Below, piece after piece: positions 46,401-60,937 of a stretch of 64,000 nt of DNA. Under the pieces are notes generated by a model, which was given only the letters and a program-made list of their open reading frames with translations, was not told the origin of the DNA and did not search any database. Origin of the DNA: Elysia marginata (Eukaryota; Mollusca; Gastropoda; Plakobranchidae). A program made the position numbers and the translations under genes. Location of the stretch: the NCBI GenBank assembly GCA_019649035.1, contig BMAT01008820.1, positions 76,633 to 140,632 on the forward strand. Direction: 5' to 3'. Each line of letters opens with the position of its first letter. Position 1 is the first letter of the stretch.

Positions 46401-49400
46401 CCAGTGTCAATAAACTTTAATAAGTTTCGTCTGTTAAAAATCTCAATAAAAGCGAAAATAATCAAAGAAAAATAATCCGATTTAGTTGTGATGTGTATGT
46501 TGCTTAAGTTTGAGCGAGAAAGTTCTGTGTACACAAAAACGAATACTTTGTACTAAAGTAACGATGTTCACAAATCATAGAGCACATAACAACTGAAAAT
46601 TAAAACACCGTGCGGGATAATAATACGTTCTTCTTATGGTCCCACTGTGTTCTGTGATATTAATTTGTCTGTTGCTCTATGATTGCTTACTACAGCGAAT
46701 CAAAGCTCAGCTTCTGGTACCCCTAGCCGGGTTTTAAGACACCCTGAGGCAACATCGGTTTTCATTAATTTCAGTGTGAAAGAAAGCCGCAAGACTGGCC
46801 AGGCGAAGAAAAGTTCAAAAAATTAAGTCAGACTGACAAAACTCACTCCAAAATCGTTTTGCTCAAAAATACGAGTTACTGGTTTCATAAAATAATAGTT
46901 AAAGCTTGGTGGGCTTTCAACTACACAAAGAATCGCCAAATTACAGAGTGCTTGACGGAGAAAAATTTGGATTCCGAATTTGCAATTTTAATCTTGCAAA
47001 TATTATCGAAAGATATGGCTAAAGGGTGTGGGGATTAAGAGATAATTGTTACAGTTGAAATGTAAGGCACACGAGACAACTCAGAATACGTTTGGGTTAA
47101 CGCTGGTAATAACAAAAAAACAATAAAAGCCTTTTTAAACGGTTATAATTGTATGCTTTGAAATATAGCCTCTTGGGTCTTTGGGGAAGATAGAGAATGT
47201 ATCTTTTCCATTGCCTAAAACAATGAACCATTACATTTGGAAATCATCAAAAGCCTTACAAACAAATTTATAACGGGTTATTGTATATACAAGGTTCATT
47301 TACTTCAATACATCAGGACTGTCACTCGTAGAAAATGATTGTTACTTCACTAGATCGGTTTACAGGCGTGAAGCCCAGAGCTGGAGGTAAATCAGCGAGC
47401 TATCTGCCTATTCTTTTTCCTCTTGGACTCAGCACACGGATTCAGTAACGTGGAACTAGGAAGACAGGTCTGTGTCGGGTTCCCATGCTCAGTTGCTCCA
47501 TTAATTCAATTATCCAGCTAAAACTCAACGCGTGCTTCCGCAGAGTATTATTTCATTTGCCAGAACAGACATTGATTTGGTCCAAAACACGACCGCTGCA
47601 TCTCTGTCTGAAGATTATCTGCATGGCTCATTACAAAAAAATAAGTCTCTCTGATAAACGTGTAATATCACCACTATTGTTTTTACAATTATCGCAATAA
47701 AAGCTAAATCTATTTTTAGAGTGGTGCTCAAGATGTTAGAAAATAAAGTGTTCGTCACGATATTTGCAGATACAGACTATTCAACGTCTTTCATTTTACA
47801 CATTTTTGTGAAGGCCGCCCGTTGTATTTTACGCTTTCAGCTCCCCCAGTGTTCAAATGTTTTACTGTAGATGACGATGACTATATACTTTTTACAACAA
47901 ATAGAACCCAATAACTGTGGGAACAGATTGCTGTCCCAGTCGGTACATGAACGTAGAAATCCAATTGACGATTTCAGTTGAATTTTCTATCAGAAACAAA
48001 ATGTGCAGCTGTCAAATCTTCTATATTATTTTAAGAAAGCAGATCGGTGGCTTTGAGATTTTTAAGAAAATGCGTTAGTATGAAAACTTGTATGACAAAA
48101 GTTATTGTTAACATGATTCTCACTCAGTGATTATAATCTCTGAGATAAGATTGCAATTATGTTTTCTGAATATCAGTTATCAAGAGTCAAGGCGCTAATG
48201 GGATTCCAAGAAAGAGAACCTAGAAATTAGAGATGAAACACAGAGACAAAGGTGAAGAGAGAGAGAGACGGGGGAGTCAATAATATTATGCAACCGGTGA
48301 TTAACTGACACAGTAAAGAGACAGGCAAGCCAAGTCTAGAGAAAGATAATGAGGTTCTGGAATGGAAAGAGGTCAAAATTAGAAGCATATGTAAGCGACA
48401 GACTTATAATTCTTCGTATGACCAAGTGAAGATATTCATTATTGTGTGGTAAGACAAAGACAAAGACTATACATAGACTTGTCCCTGACACAGCACATTT
48501 TTCATTACATCTAGAAATTAGTCCTTGCGACCTTGAAAAAAAATTGTGGTATGGGTAGAGGTGGGCAATAGCTATCAAATGACCTAGACTAAATACTTCA
48601 ATTCTATTACAAAGAAGCTGGGGCCTCAGAGTTTTGCTGTTCCTCGGCTAAAGGCTTTTTAGCGAGCCATTTATAAGTTTTAAAAAATAGTTAGCTTAAA
48701 TCTCGGGCTTTTAAAGGAGAACGTGACACTCTTTGTTTGATAACATGAAAATGCGTGGCTTGTTAAGGTAGTTTGGCAAATGACCACGAATAAAATCTGC
48801 GCATCTTGTTCGTAGTGAATATTGACATAGGAAGTAGCGAAATTTGAAGTGGTGATGTAAGGGACTCTTCGCTAACCAGAGGAAATTATATATCTAACAC
48901 CCGTTGCATAGCGCGAGCGCTCGCCACCAGCAAGCAAACGGTTTGCCGCGAACGTTCTTCATCCTCTAGGCAACGCTTTTATCGGCGAACGCTTTTTAAA
49001 ATTATTATGTCAAAAAAATATTGCTCAAAATATATTCAAAGAAAACCCATAATTTTATTAAATTACAGACAAGTAGAGAAGGAAGGAGTGGAGGAGGGGT
49101 CGCTTTATACATTTTGTTAAAAGAAAAGACTGTTATGTCATATTGAATAATTAACAGAGGGAAACGAAAGAAGGGGGGTAAGCATAGGAACAGGGACAGA
49201 AGAGTGACATAGACACAGAGAAAGACAGACAGAGAGAGAGACTGATAGAGAGAGACACCCACGCACAAAGTGGGTGTAAATAATATTTTTTTAAATCCAT
49301 GTATATAAACAGACAGATAGTTTACTCAAAACTCTTGCGTAAAGCACAAAGGGATAAAAGCTTTACTGGGGTTGTGTTACAAACCCTCTATGTTAATTGC

Positions 49401-52225
49401 AGTTCATTTTTACCATTCATACATCGGGTCTTTTAGCTGGTAGGTATGAAAAGAGCTGTGCAATAATTTCTTTATTAGATGACATGTATTCGCTTTCGCC
49501 GAATGCGTCGCATTAGCAAAGTCTCAATACTAAATAGCTTTAAAAATCTATAGACTCTAGTCTGGTGGAAAGTTTTTATTTCATACACATTTTAACTTTT
49601 TTTAAATGTGTGAACTTTGCGATGTTTTGTTTAAATTTTAATTTAAAAAATTACTAATTGCGGAACTTCTAGCCGCATGGAATGACATGGTGGGTTCATA
49701 TATTGATAAGTGGGAGTAAAAAATATAAAGTGAAAACTGAGAAGAGAGAGGAAGAGAACAAAAGAGGCATGCAATACAGTATGAAAGAAAGAACAGGACA
49801 ACGGAGATGAGAATAAAGAGGTTAGTGAAATGTTAAAAAGCTGAGATTTTAGAACACGGATGAAAATCAATTCAAGTACAACAAGAGATACAGATTAATA
49901 GATGTTGCAGTACAGAAAAGTTGGGTAAAAAAGGGGGGGATGGGTTTTGGAGACATTTAGCAACAGTAAATTTTTCAGCACGAAGAAGAAAAATATGTAT
50001 CTGTCAAGTTGTATAATTATTGTTAATTGACCAAAGTTGGAAGATAAAAAAACATGCCTTGAATAAAAACTTTACCCAAGTGAAAAACAAAAGCTCTTTT
50101 CTGAAGCTTCATTCATTCTTTTACTTATCTTCGGCAGTTTCAACAGGGTGGTAATCATCAACGTTTTTTAAAAGCCATCACCATCAAAAGAGCTCTGATG
50201 AAAATTTTGCGACTCTGCAAAATGAGCTACCTATCTACAGTTTTGTCTTTTCAGACACGGATTTATAGAACAATATATTTTTTATGAGGTTACACAAGTT
50301 AGAAGTAGCTTAAAATTACAAGAATCAGTTTTTTTCTGAAAGAAATAAAAAGTGTTAATGGTTGAAAAGATAAATTAAACATTACCAAAGAGATTTTTTT
50401 TCCAGAGTTCATTTTTTTACATCTAACTTAAAATTAGTGGTCGAGTGATGTAGCGGTGTTCAGAATAAATCCTGTAATTTGATTGGCTGGGCGTCTGTAA
50501 TACCCGTGAGAGTGAGAGGAGAGTTATCCATGCAAGTCGATTAGCTTGATCAGAAATGTATTGTCAACAATTATAATTATTACCTAATGTTATGATATCA
50601 TGCTAACTTAATAGGTAGATCAAAGAGAGGATTTGGATCAAAGTTATAGTTGTTTCCAAAAATATGGTCAAGTTTTGCTTTATTAAAGATTTTTTGCATC
50701 TTATTATTATTTTTTGCTGCTTAAGTTTCAGCTATTTATTATTTGATATCTCGAAAGATGGGGCTTTCTACAAATTTCAGTCCTTTATTGATTAATCAGT
50801 AAATCATACAAATATTGTGCATTGGTTTCAAATTTACTGTATGTAAAACACACGAAAGTATTGGCTGCACATTTTGTGCTTTCGACTAAAATTTACCTCA
50901 ATTTGTTTTTGTCTTACCTCGGTTAATATGTTTATATTTTCGATATCATTGAAGAATGGGAACGTAAAATAATTTTTATTGCTTCAGTGGATTGACTCTC
51001 GCTCATAATGCTCTTTTATCTTTTTTTATCTTTTTTAAACAATAGTCTCCACTCATCCGCAGAGGGTACAGTGACAAATAATGCACGCAGATAGACTCTC
51101 CTATGAAGATTATTTTTCTTCGAGGAAGCTCGAAAATATTACGTAAGCAGTGCACTTTTCGCTTTTTTTCATGAAGAATTTCTAACAAGAGTGATGAAAA
51201 CAAAGTCTTGCCTACTAAAAAATAATGTCATATTGACACCGATTGCTTTACGAAAGCGTCGTTGAAAAACAATTCTGCAATGGGCATACCCACACATTGT
51301 GGTTACAACACGCGATTAAGGAGAACATCCAGGGTAATACTGGAATCTAAGCTCTATGCAACGACACTGGCGTTCAATTTCAGCAGTATAAATATTGTAA
51401 AGAAAGTTCCCAGAAAAGTCATTTATATGTGGAGTGATGCTTCAACACAAGTAAACTGTAGAAAAAATGAAACAAAAAATTCACATCAATTCCGTCACAT
51501 TATTTTGTAAACCACTCATAGATCTCTTTATTATTAAGTATAAAAATGTTCATTCTTACGACATCAACTTCATTGCGGCAATGGAGAAACTTATAATGTT
51601 AGTCCTCTTCTTTGAAATTTGAACGCACATTATGATTACTAGAATTGATATGCTTCATAATATAAAATAGTCGTTTTACTATGCAAATGAATATCTTCTT
51701 CTCCTACCGATTAAATCTTCAAAGTGCATAAACACTTATTGTTTTGTTGTAACCAAAGCGATTCTCTCTCTGCCTTGTGTTCTTGTGGGAAAGGATTATG
51801 CAAAACTAAGAGTCAGTTGAAATAAGAGCGCAAACAATTTACATCTTTGTTGCAAGTATTCAGTGTCCGACAATTGAAAGCACGGCATAGCATTTTTGTA
51901 AAACGATACAATAGAGCTAGCGTGCTCAAAATCATTGTGAAAATGTTGAAAACCTCACTTGTAATCCATCACAGAGAAAACCGAACAGAATTCATTTTCT
52001 TTTAGAAAAAAAAATCCTTCAGCTAGCTAAAACAAACCCCGGGTTTGACAGCAACTTCTTCCGCTTCCCTACCTGTCGCAATAAGAACATTAGAAAATCC
52101 ATCTTATTTTGATAACGAACGTAAAAATAGAATGTTTATATAACCAATCAATCAGCTAGTCTAGGTGTCTTGTTTCATAGCGCTGGAAATCATCCTCTAC
52201 AAATATCTCGGTTTCTTCTTGAAAG
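46400..52225. other. AT-rich non-coding stretch
   Basis: Purine tracts at 48.2, 49.1-49.26 and 49.74-49.83 kb and a 12-base palindrome GCGAGCGCTCGC at 48913. No gene or RNA seen. Confidence 0.5.
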
Positions 52226-52228
52226 TCA

Positions 52229-52489
52229 TGTCTTTTCATCCATGGGTTAAGTCCATTCTGTAGCGTATTACATACTAGTATTTTCCTCCCTCGTGTCTTT
52301 TCATCCATGGGTTGAGTCCATTCAATGGCGTATTACATGCTGGTATTTTCCTCCCTCATGTCTTTTCATCCATGGGTTAAGTCCATTCGATAGCATATTA
52401 CATACTAGTATTTTCCTCCCTCATGTCTTTTCATTCATTGTTTGAGTCCATTCAATGGCGTATTACATGCTGGTATTTTCCTCCCTCAT
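52229..52489. repeat. 65-bp satellite, four units plus gap
   Basis: Four exact-length 65-bp units start at 52229, 52294, 52359 and 52424, each TGTCTTTTCATCCATGGGTT-like and ending TATTTTCCTCCCTCA. Units 1 and 3 share TTACATACTAGTATT while 2 and 4 share TTACATGCTGGTATT, so the real period is 130. The array enters the run of N. Confidence 0.95.
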
Positions 52490-52706
52490 NNNNNNNNNNN
52501 NNNNNNNNNNNNNNNNNNNNNNNNNNNNNNNNNNNNNNNNNNNNNNNNNNNNNNNNNNNNNNNNNNNNNNNNNNNNNNNNNNNNNNNNNNNNNNNNNNNN
52601 NNNNNNNNNNNNNNNNNNNNNNNNNNNNNNNNNNNNNNNNNNNNNNNNNNNNNNNNNNNNNNNNNNNNNNNNNNNNNNNNNNNNNNNNNNNNNNNNNNNN
52701 NNNNNN
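52490..52706. other. Assembly gap (217 N)
   Basis: All bases are N. The gap starts one base into a fifth satellite unit. The right side (GTCTTGAAAAACCACATTAC) is not satellite, so the array ends inside the gap. Any translated frame across it is meaningless. Confidence 1.
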
Positions 52707-54596
52707 GTCTTGAAAAACCACATTACCACTGTTTTCAGTCTCTTTTGCATTTTCCAGGTAAATGATCATGTCTAATATATGTACATGCGGGTGGGTTCAA
52801 TATGACACTCAAATGTCCTTTTCGTTTTACTAAAAGATTTTTGTTGGATAAAGGTGGTTTTATCTTTTGAATATCAGGCTATTGTTGGTTTGGTCAAAAT
52901 CTATGTGGTGTACTCATATATTGTAAAACAATCTTATTCCTAAATGGCGTGTTCTGGAAACATTTATCTTCCTTCTTTTTGAAAGAGTATAGATGTAATC
53001 CGTTTTAAGGAAATCACAGGAGAATTCTTTTTAATGTAAATGCATCATGTACGAACTTCTAGCTTAATGGGTCCTGGCGTCATGCAGCGAACATTAAAAT
53101 CGCGTCAGGAAATCTTTGCGCCATCCGTAATGGATATGGAAATTTGTAGTCTACAGAGAGCTTCAATACTTCTTAAAACTGTAGGACTTTTTATTTAGTA
53201 ATTTTAATCTGTTCTTTGGACAACAGCGAGCATGTATTTTAATATCGTATTGTTAAGATATTGAGTCATGCTGCTTTAGATTATAATTTATTAGACCAAA
53301 ACTGATGTCTGCAGGTCTCTTTTGGACAACAAACTTTCCTCCTTCGATGTCGGGAGCGTTGCACACCGCAAAGAACAAAAGTGGCTTTGATTTAAACAAA
53401 CCTGATCTAATTGGTTTATCTTTATCTACAGAAGAACTTTTTATGGCAGCTTTTCTGAAAGTTATTGCATGTAGTACCTTCTTGAGAACAGAGTGTTTTA
53501 TATTAAAAAAACGTATAATGAGTAAAAGCAATAATTTATAAAAATTAGTTTGTTGTCGTCTTAACACATTTTCTCCGCGCGGGGAACATACTCGCATACA
53601 GTTAGGCATGGGGAGACGAGAACATTTGTCAAGCTAGGTCCAGTGGATCTTTCATGTTAAGTCAATTAGTCTTTATTGCATTTGTTTTAAGATTTTCAAA
53701 TAGATTCCTTATCCTTGAATAAAATCTCGCAGTAAATAAAGTCATAGTTTTTTCCTCTTATTCTAAAATAGTATAATATACACATTATGCACGGCATAAC
53801 ATGAGCGGCAGGCTCAGGCCCTCAACAAAACTCCTAGCTTAACGCGGTTAGTAGAAACATTTCCCTTTTCCTAGAGTTTGTTTTGTTTCCTATAATTTGT
53901 AATAAATGGCAACACTGTTTTTCGCCCCACATACTTGGCGGACATAATAACACTTTATAGAGTTATAAATGTGCCGCGAGACTTCATTATGCATAGGGCA
54001 AAAACACAAATGCACTCACACATGACAAATCCAAGGACCTATGTTATTCGGACATCAACCTTATTGTAGGTCTCGTCTCTGTCCTGATTGGTTTTATAAC
54101 ATGGTTTCCGTACGTCATGTTCTGTCCTCACTTCCTCTTTTATTGAAGCTTGTCCATTTCAGCCTGTCGACCGCCTACACTTCCTACTCCTCACCCTATA
54201 GCCTATGACGTAAAGGTTTTTGTCGTAGGCAATGGGATATAGATGGGTATTTACAGGATTCAAATCTCCTGTGCGCCGCGAGCCAAGAAAAAAGTTATTA
54301 TTAAGTTATTTCCTCACCTCATTCAAGTGTAAAACTGGCCAGCTTAGTCGAGGTGAAGAAGAAGTCAATGTCAATACGGTGAGTTACCGCACGGATTGTA
54401 GAAACCTACTATAGCCAGTGTTTTCTTTAGACTGGAGAAACGGAAGGCAGTTAATAACATCCGCCATAGAGAAAATTGTATAACGGATTAATAGTTTTAG
54501 ACAAATTTTTGTCAAACAAAACAAGGTCATTAAAAATTGAAAACTGGTTTTCCCACGAAATTTGCACAACAACCAAAAAGGAATTGTGGTAATAAA

Positions 54597-54599
<3 letters not shown>

Positions 54600-54688
<89 letters not shown>

Positions 54689-54692
54689 ATCT
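54600..54692 (-). repeat. (TC)n microsatellite
   Basis: About 90 bases of CT with few interruptions; purines are on the minus strand, against the usual direction in this window. Confidence 0.95.
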
Positions 54693-55923
54693 CTCACTCA
54701 TTCTCTAAAAATAATCTGTCTTTCTTCGGTTTATCTACTATGTGTTTTTTTTCCTTCAAACGTTATTCAACAGATTTGAAATTACTGCAGAACAAAACGA
54801 ACGTTAACTTATATCTTGAATATATCTTAGATGTTAAACTTCAAACAGCTAATAAGTTTATTCATACCACAAACTTTAGAAAGGGAATGTGTTGCATAAA
54901 AATTCATATCAAGAATGTGCTGAGGGTTCAGACGCTAAGAAGAATAAATTAGATAGCCAACAGCATAAGAGCAAAGAGTTCCAGGGTCACGATTAAAAAT
55001 GTGGCTGTTTACTGAGTAGAAAAAAATTCAAGGAAATTTTACTTAAAGCTTTCTCTCGAGAAGGAGTGTCAGAAGTTAACGGTATTTTTTAACTCCTTTT
55101 ACAACATATATTATATTTTCTCCATCCACAAAACGTGACAGGCTATTGATTCTAAAACTGTTGGCAGCTAATACTACACAAGGTTCGTCGGAGGAAAAAT
55201 CATACGTTACACAAAATTCTAGGTGGTGGTATAGTTATGGCGGTGTGCAACACGTGTTCAATGGTGCTATTAGTAATAGTGCACTATCCGCATGGCTCGT
55301 CGATCGTCCATCTTTCATTCAATTTGAGCTATTGACAAAAGGTCATGCAATGAATCAGTGTCATGTCAGGTCAGGTATTGGGGCTGAGTAAATTTCTCAT
55401 CTCAAATGGATATGTTGCAAGATCTGCCGAGAGATACATGCACTCGGACAATAATATTGGTCAACACATACCGGAGTTTATTACAGGGTGTCGGACTTAA
55501 AGCACGAAACTTGATGAGAATTGCTGGTGGTTTTGACATGATTTTTGAGATTTGTTAAACTGACTTGTCAGTGCAGGTCATGGCACTCACATAATCCTTA
55601 GATATTTAATCAAAAAACTGTTTTTGTTATTTGGGCTTGCATAATTCCAAAGACATTTTTGCCGGAAGAAAATAAGTTTACTTCAAAATTTACCTTTAAT
55701 GCGAAAAAAGTTTTTTCGATAGCTTTGTCGATAGTCAATTGTCTAGAGTACGATATACAATTATTTAGAATATATACTACTTCTATTGCTGAAGAATCTT
55801 ACAGAGACAAACATATTAGGCCCTATGTAAGCTTGTATTTAAGCTTTCAGTTCATCAGCAATTGAATCAGCACCTAAATGAAACAAACAATCAACGATAG
55901 TTAACTTAATAAAAAATTATTGA

Positions 55924-56060
55924 CAGGCGTGGATCTTGGTGTGGCAAAAAAGCACATGGGTTTAAACCAGGAGGACTGGGTTTGAGCTCTTGCTAGGCAA
56001 ATCTATATTTAGTCCTTAAGAAAAGCCCCTTGCACGCTTTTCCTCCTCTTAAATAGGCTT
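55924..56060 (+). mobile_element. Decayed SINE head and central domain
   Basis: Plus strand: AGGCGTGGATCTTGGTGTGG in the A-box position, then AGGACTGGGTTTGAGCTC in the B-box position. Next comes AGTCCTTAAGAAAAGCCCCT and GCTTTTCCTCCTC, which aligns with CCTTGGGAAAGC...TTTCCTC of the SINE at 27113-27446. Many substitutions; 3' end not defined. Confidence 0.55.
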
Positions 56061-58489
56061 TCAATGGCTAACCGGCATGTAACACTGTTTCCGCTGTTGC
56101 TCATCTGTGACTTCAGGAAGTACATCGGTTTGTAAAGGCATGTCGGGAAACTCGCGAGAAGTGCAAAGTCTTTTCTCTGAACCGAGGGTTATAATTTGTA
56201 CATTTAATTCTGTTTAATCTATCAAGAAACATATGTAACGCTCTCGCTGTCTTTTTTGACCATCCTGGTTATTATATGAAGCCACAACTATTATTTTATT
56301 TCCCCCAAGACAAAATAATATTTTCCCGTAAAACAAAAAATCAACTTTCCGTGCTCTGAGGTGATTATCAACCGCTGCCCATCAGTTATGACAACCCCAC
56401 CCATGATGGGCCTACTTAGTGTTCACTACTTTAGTGAAGTAGTCCACCGCTGTGTCACATCCTGGGGTTTTCTGCAGATATTTAGGAGTTTCTCACTTCT
56501 TTTGGTGAGTGTGAACATCCAAATAGCGGCTACCATTCACAAAGTCGGTGAATCCAATTGATTGGTCAACTCACGCAAACACTTATTTATACGCAGAGCT
56601 GAAGAACGGGAAAAGAACTCTCAAAGGGCATGCCCTTTGTTACGTGGGCGTGCAGCTGAAGAGCCCTTCATTAATGTTAAATAATGAAGATGTTAGTGCC
56701 ATCTGGAAAGTGCAAAATGCAGAGTCCAACGTTTAAGACTAAATAAAATGGCAAGAGCTCAGCATGGCTTCAAAGGAGCAAAAACATGCAACTCCTAATT
56801 TTTTTTAATGCCGTGTAAAATTTCTTTGTATCCTAGACAAATCTATCAATATTTGTTACTATATCAAAATGAACCAACAAGAAAAAATATCCCTCGTTTA
56901 CAAAGAGCTAAGGGTCTGTTAAAACAATACTAGTAATTGTTGAGGCAAAAGCAGATATGTTTTCTATGTGCATAAAGGTATATGAGACATAGTAGTGAAA
57001 TGATGCGTTGTTACAGTTTATATTCTTAGTCTTTATATGGCTCTGCACCAGACTGAGTACTGATTGGACTAACACCACAGACTTCAAGTGCTATAGCAGT
57101 ATGTTCCTCATGTTGTCATAGCCCACAGATCTAATATTCCACTTTTCTTAAATAATCTTAAATATCATCTTGAGAAGAGCAGGGCCATGAACATCTCTTA
57201 GAAATATAGCAAGTGTGTGCAAAGAGAGAAAGAATGAATAAAACAAAGAGCGCAAGTGTGAGAGAGGAAAAAAAGCTAGACAGATGGTAATGGCACATTG
57301 TAAGATAGTTTTTGAGCGTGTTCGAGAAAAGGCGGATCGGGAAATACGAGAAATGTGATAGGTAAAAGGGCAGTAAGAACTTACAGACCAAGGTTATAGT
57401 AATGTTTGTAAATGCATGTTTTATATATCATTCAAGCAATTTATGTTGTTGGCAAAGTGGAATTAGAAAAATTTCACCGAAGTTATGGCAGAGTTCTATT
57501 TGATAAGGGAATTTTAAGTTTCGTATACAAATTAAAAACTGTTATGCCCCAAACTTTAAGCAAATTCAAAAACATTTCAGCAAGAGAAATAAATTTAATG
57601 TTCATATAAAATAACAAATTTAGTATTGAATGACCGCATACTTTTGGCTATAATTATTAGTGCCACATCATGTACTAGGTTAAAAACCAAAGAAGTTGTC
57701 ACTTACTTTTTTTCAATTCAAAAAGTGTTGAAATATCTCTGGATTACGTACATTTCTTAGATGAATTTTTCGGACATATTTACCTGTGTTTTGTGGTATT
57801 ATGTGTGTATTTTCCTAATACTTTTGCAGTTTTGGCTTAGAATAATGCCAGACAGATTTTACCACAACACACCTATGAGCTTCTTAGAAAGTTGAAAATG
57901 TGTAAGAAATTAATGTTTGTTGTCCAGCCACTTTATTCTGTTTCCAAATTTTTATAAAAGTTTGCTGAGCAGTTACCAGTTCCAGTATTTCTACAATCAA
58001 CGCGGCGGCGAGGTCAGTAACATAATTACTACTAATTTTTTATTGAAATAACAAGAAAGATGTTGGCGCTTACCTTGTTATGGAAATTCTCTTGTTTGAC
58101 AATCTGTGTCGTTTTTATATACCGAGTCACTGTCGCTTTAAACTTCTTCAGGAAGAAATCGAAACGTGCACACTGTTACAGCAATACATACATCAATTGC
58201 CATGCAAATGCTTCTTTATTACCAGATCATCGTTCTGTGAACATAGATAAAGTTTATAACTGTCATTGTTTATTGACTTTTTTACAAAATTTTTGTTTCA
58301 GTTTTATTCAAACAAATAAAACGTCTCAAACTAGTTCTTCTGTTTAAAACAGTAATCCACTTATCTCTTTACTCGTTGTCTGTGATTAAAAAGACACTCC
58401 TGTCTCAGTAAAGATTTTCGTTTGCCAGGTCTAGTCAGTGGTAAAATCAGTGTCTTCAAGTTCAATGTTTTGCTGACCAGGACTCACTG

Positions 58490-58680
58490 TTTTGTCTGAT
58501 TTCTCCCATGCGATAGTCGCTCACACGCTTGGGGAGGAGGGCCCGCCAGTCTGAGAATAGAGGGAGATGGAGCACGCGCTCCAAACACTGAGATCTGGGA
58601 GTAACGGGCTTGCGCGGTCCGCCAGTTAAACTGAGAGAATAAGGTTAGACAGCTTGAGCTTTCCAGTTGAACTGATTCTA
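58490..58680. other. GC-raised island
   Basis: GC-rich stretch with GAGGAGGGCCCGCCAGTCTG and GGCTTGCGCGGTCCGCCAG; the CCGCCAGT/CCGCCAGT words repeat about 60 bases apart. It then passes into CTAGATCTGGGCCTGGGCC and an AG run. No open frame of note. Confidence 0.25.
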
Positions 58681-58706
58681 GATCTGGGCCTGGGCCGTTT
58701 GGTTAA

Positions 58707-58709
58707 GAT

Positions 58710-58742
<33 letters not shown>
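58707..58742 (+). repeat. (AG)n microsatellite
   Basis: About 33 bases of AG. Confidence 0.95.
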
Positions 58743-58743
<1 letters not shown>

Positions 58744-60201
58744 AGCTTTCAAACTGGTTAAACAGATACCTAGATCTAGACCTAGTGTCTGACTACAAAA
58801 CTTTGGTAAAAATAAAAAGGAAGATGCAGACCTAGCCTACCCCCTTTTTTAACAAGAAGCATATTGTTAATTAATTGGCCAGATAGATAATTTACATACA
58901 TAAATACCAAGATAAAAGAGACAGAATGAAAGAGGCGAGATAGGATGGATGAAAACAGAGGATAAAAGGCGGCTGGGGTAAATAATGCTAGGACAAAAAA
59001 GTTGTCAAGTAAACCAAGCAAAAAAATAGTATTTCCCACCTCTTCCAAATTGATCTTTTAGTATGACTTTAGATTCTACGGACAGCACCGATTGAACACA
59101 ATAATTACAAACTGTGGAATATCGGAATCATGAGAATTCGTCATCATAGAATAATGTGAGAAGGCGGAGGGTAAATCCAAAGAAAATGGCGCAGAAAGAG
59201 AATGGGTGATATAAGAGAGAATAATTGAGTAAGATACACATCAATTTAGAGAGAAGAAAGGTGAGGGAAGGTAAAATTGACATACAATGAGAGACACTAT
59301 AGAAATGAACAAAGAAGCAAGAGGGTGAAGTTATTGGAAATATGAAGGCAGTCAACCTTATGCGCTCTCAGCTTGCTCGTCTACGATATCTTCGACTACA
59401 ATATTTAAAGGGTTGAGAACTAAATAAAACTTAGTGCTTATGCCTGAGGTAAAATGTTATCAACTTAGCAAATTATCAACTTGTTTGCAATTTTTAACAG
59501 ATAGGAAGTGTATTTTGCATATTGCATTACACGGACTAATCAGATCGCGTCGCGGTATAAAACTCTAACAAACTTAAAAATGCATTCATCTTTTTTTTGC
59601 TCCCTTGTTCGCCCAAAATAAGGACATGTCAGATGAATGGTAGTATGGCTAAAAAAGCAGATCAGGGTAAAAAAGAAAAGAAAAAAATTTAAGATGTTTT
59701 ATACAATCCCAGTAAAGGTTGGGAAAGATAGATTAAGTTATTACAAAAAGGAAGGTAGCTTAGAGAGAAAGAGAGGCGCAAAGGTAAAATGTATAAAGAT
59801 AGAGTGTGCGTGAAAGAGATAAATAAATATGGAAGAGGAGGAAAAAGAACGAGGAAGATACACAGAGATAGCGAGACAGAGAATCAGACGAGCGAGATAG
59901 ACGGAGACATAAAACCTGAAGAGGGAAAGATGAGGTGTAGTGATTAAGTTACAATGTAGTTTTGGGCCATTAGAAAAAGTTATGGCTGCATAACAGACAG
60001 ACTGGATAAAAGATATCTAAAGAATCTTAAGAGACAGACCAAAAAGAGACTCAGTGAGAAGGCAAGAAAAAAAAGAATGGAATCAAATTAAACTTTAATT
60101 CTCAAAGTTCGTAAATCAAACACATTCCTTTTTTATTCTTGCCTTTAAATAATATAACCTTGGCATTTAAATCGACAAGTATTAAGTATTCTTGTGCAAT
60201 G

Positions 60202-60204
<3 letters not shown>

Positions 60205-60245
<41 letters not shown>

Positions 60246-60260
60246 GAGAGACAGAGAGGG
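60205..60260 (+). repeat. (GA)n microsatellite
   Basis: GA run of about 34 bases with GACAGAGA at the end. Confidence 0.95.
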
Positions 60261-60937
60261 TGGCATGGAGATATAGGTGAGGAGGTTTAGCTCGCGATTG
60301 ATGGTAAAGTATCTGAGTCAGAGGGGATTTTAACCTGTGATGTCCCAAATTGATTTTACAGCTAAGCTGTCTCCAACCAAAGATGAATGTTCTTGCATTT
60401 CACAGGTCGATTACGCAATTCTAACGCGTCAAACACTTTAAGAAAAAAACTTACACAGAGAAAAGGGACAGACATAGAGAGAAAGAGAGGAAGATTGAAA
60501 TAAAATTTTCGGCGGAGGGAATGGTAAACAAACGAACGAAATGAATGTTAAGATCCGGATTTCGGAGGAAAAGTAAAAACTAATAACAATATTACTTTGG
60601 TACTTAGTTTGAAAGCACAATTGTTCACTCTATAGTTTCGTCGCAACAATACACTCTACGAAACAATGATATTCGTTTGTTTTTGTTTTTTTGCATATAA
60701 AAAAGTGAAAAACACCGATGCCCTCAGCATAAAACTCGTACACTTGTTGTGTTGTTTTACTTTTGTTTTAATTTTGCTTTAATTTTTTGCAACGATAAAT
60801 AATGATATAACTTATGTGACTTTGTTAACGTGAAGACACTCTTCGTGACGCATACCAACGGTAACAAAACGCCTGAGACGAATTATGTGGCGTAATCAAA
60901 TATCAAGTTGATTTCCGTTGCAGATAGAACCTTGTTC

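Noticed and set aside
50440-50470. tRNA-like A box (GTGGTCGAGTGATGTAGCGG)
   Set aside because: No B box at the right distance and no SINE body.
52423-52775. Several overlapping frames of about 100 residues
   Set aside because: They run through the block of N and have no sequence content.
53253-53609. 118-residue minus frame (KPLLFFAVCNAPDIEGGKF)
   Set aside because: Reads somewhat like protein, but no matched splice sites, no start context and no family match; composition equals the flanks.
55146-55391. 81-residue plus frame (SRWWYSYGGVQHVFNGAISN)
   Set aside because: No recognisable domain, no splice signals and no neighbour to join.
58060-58347. 95-residue plus frame with a hydrophobic start (MLALTLLWKFSCLTICVVF)
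   Set aside because: Looks like a signal anchor, but T-rich DNA gives such stretches by chance; the C-terminal half has no motif and no exon signals surround it.
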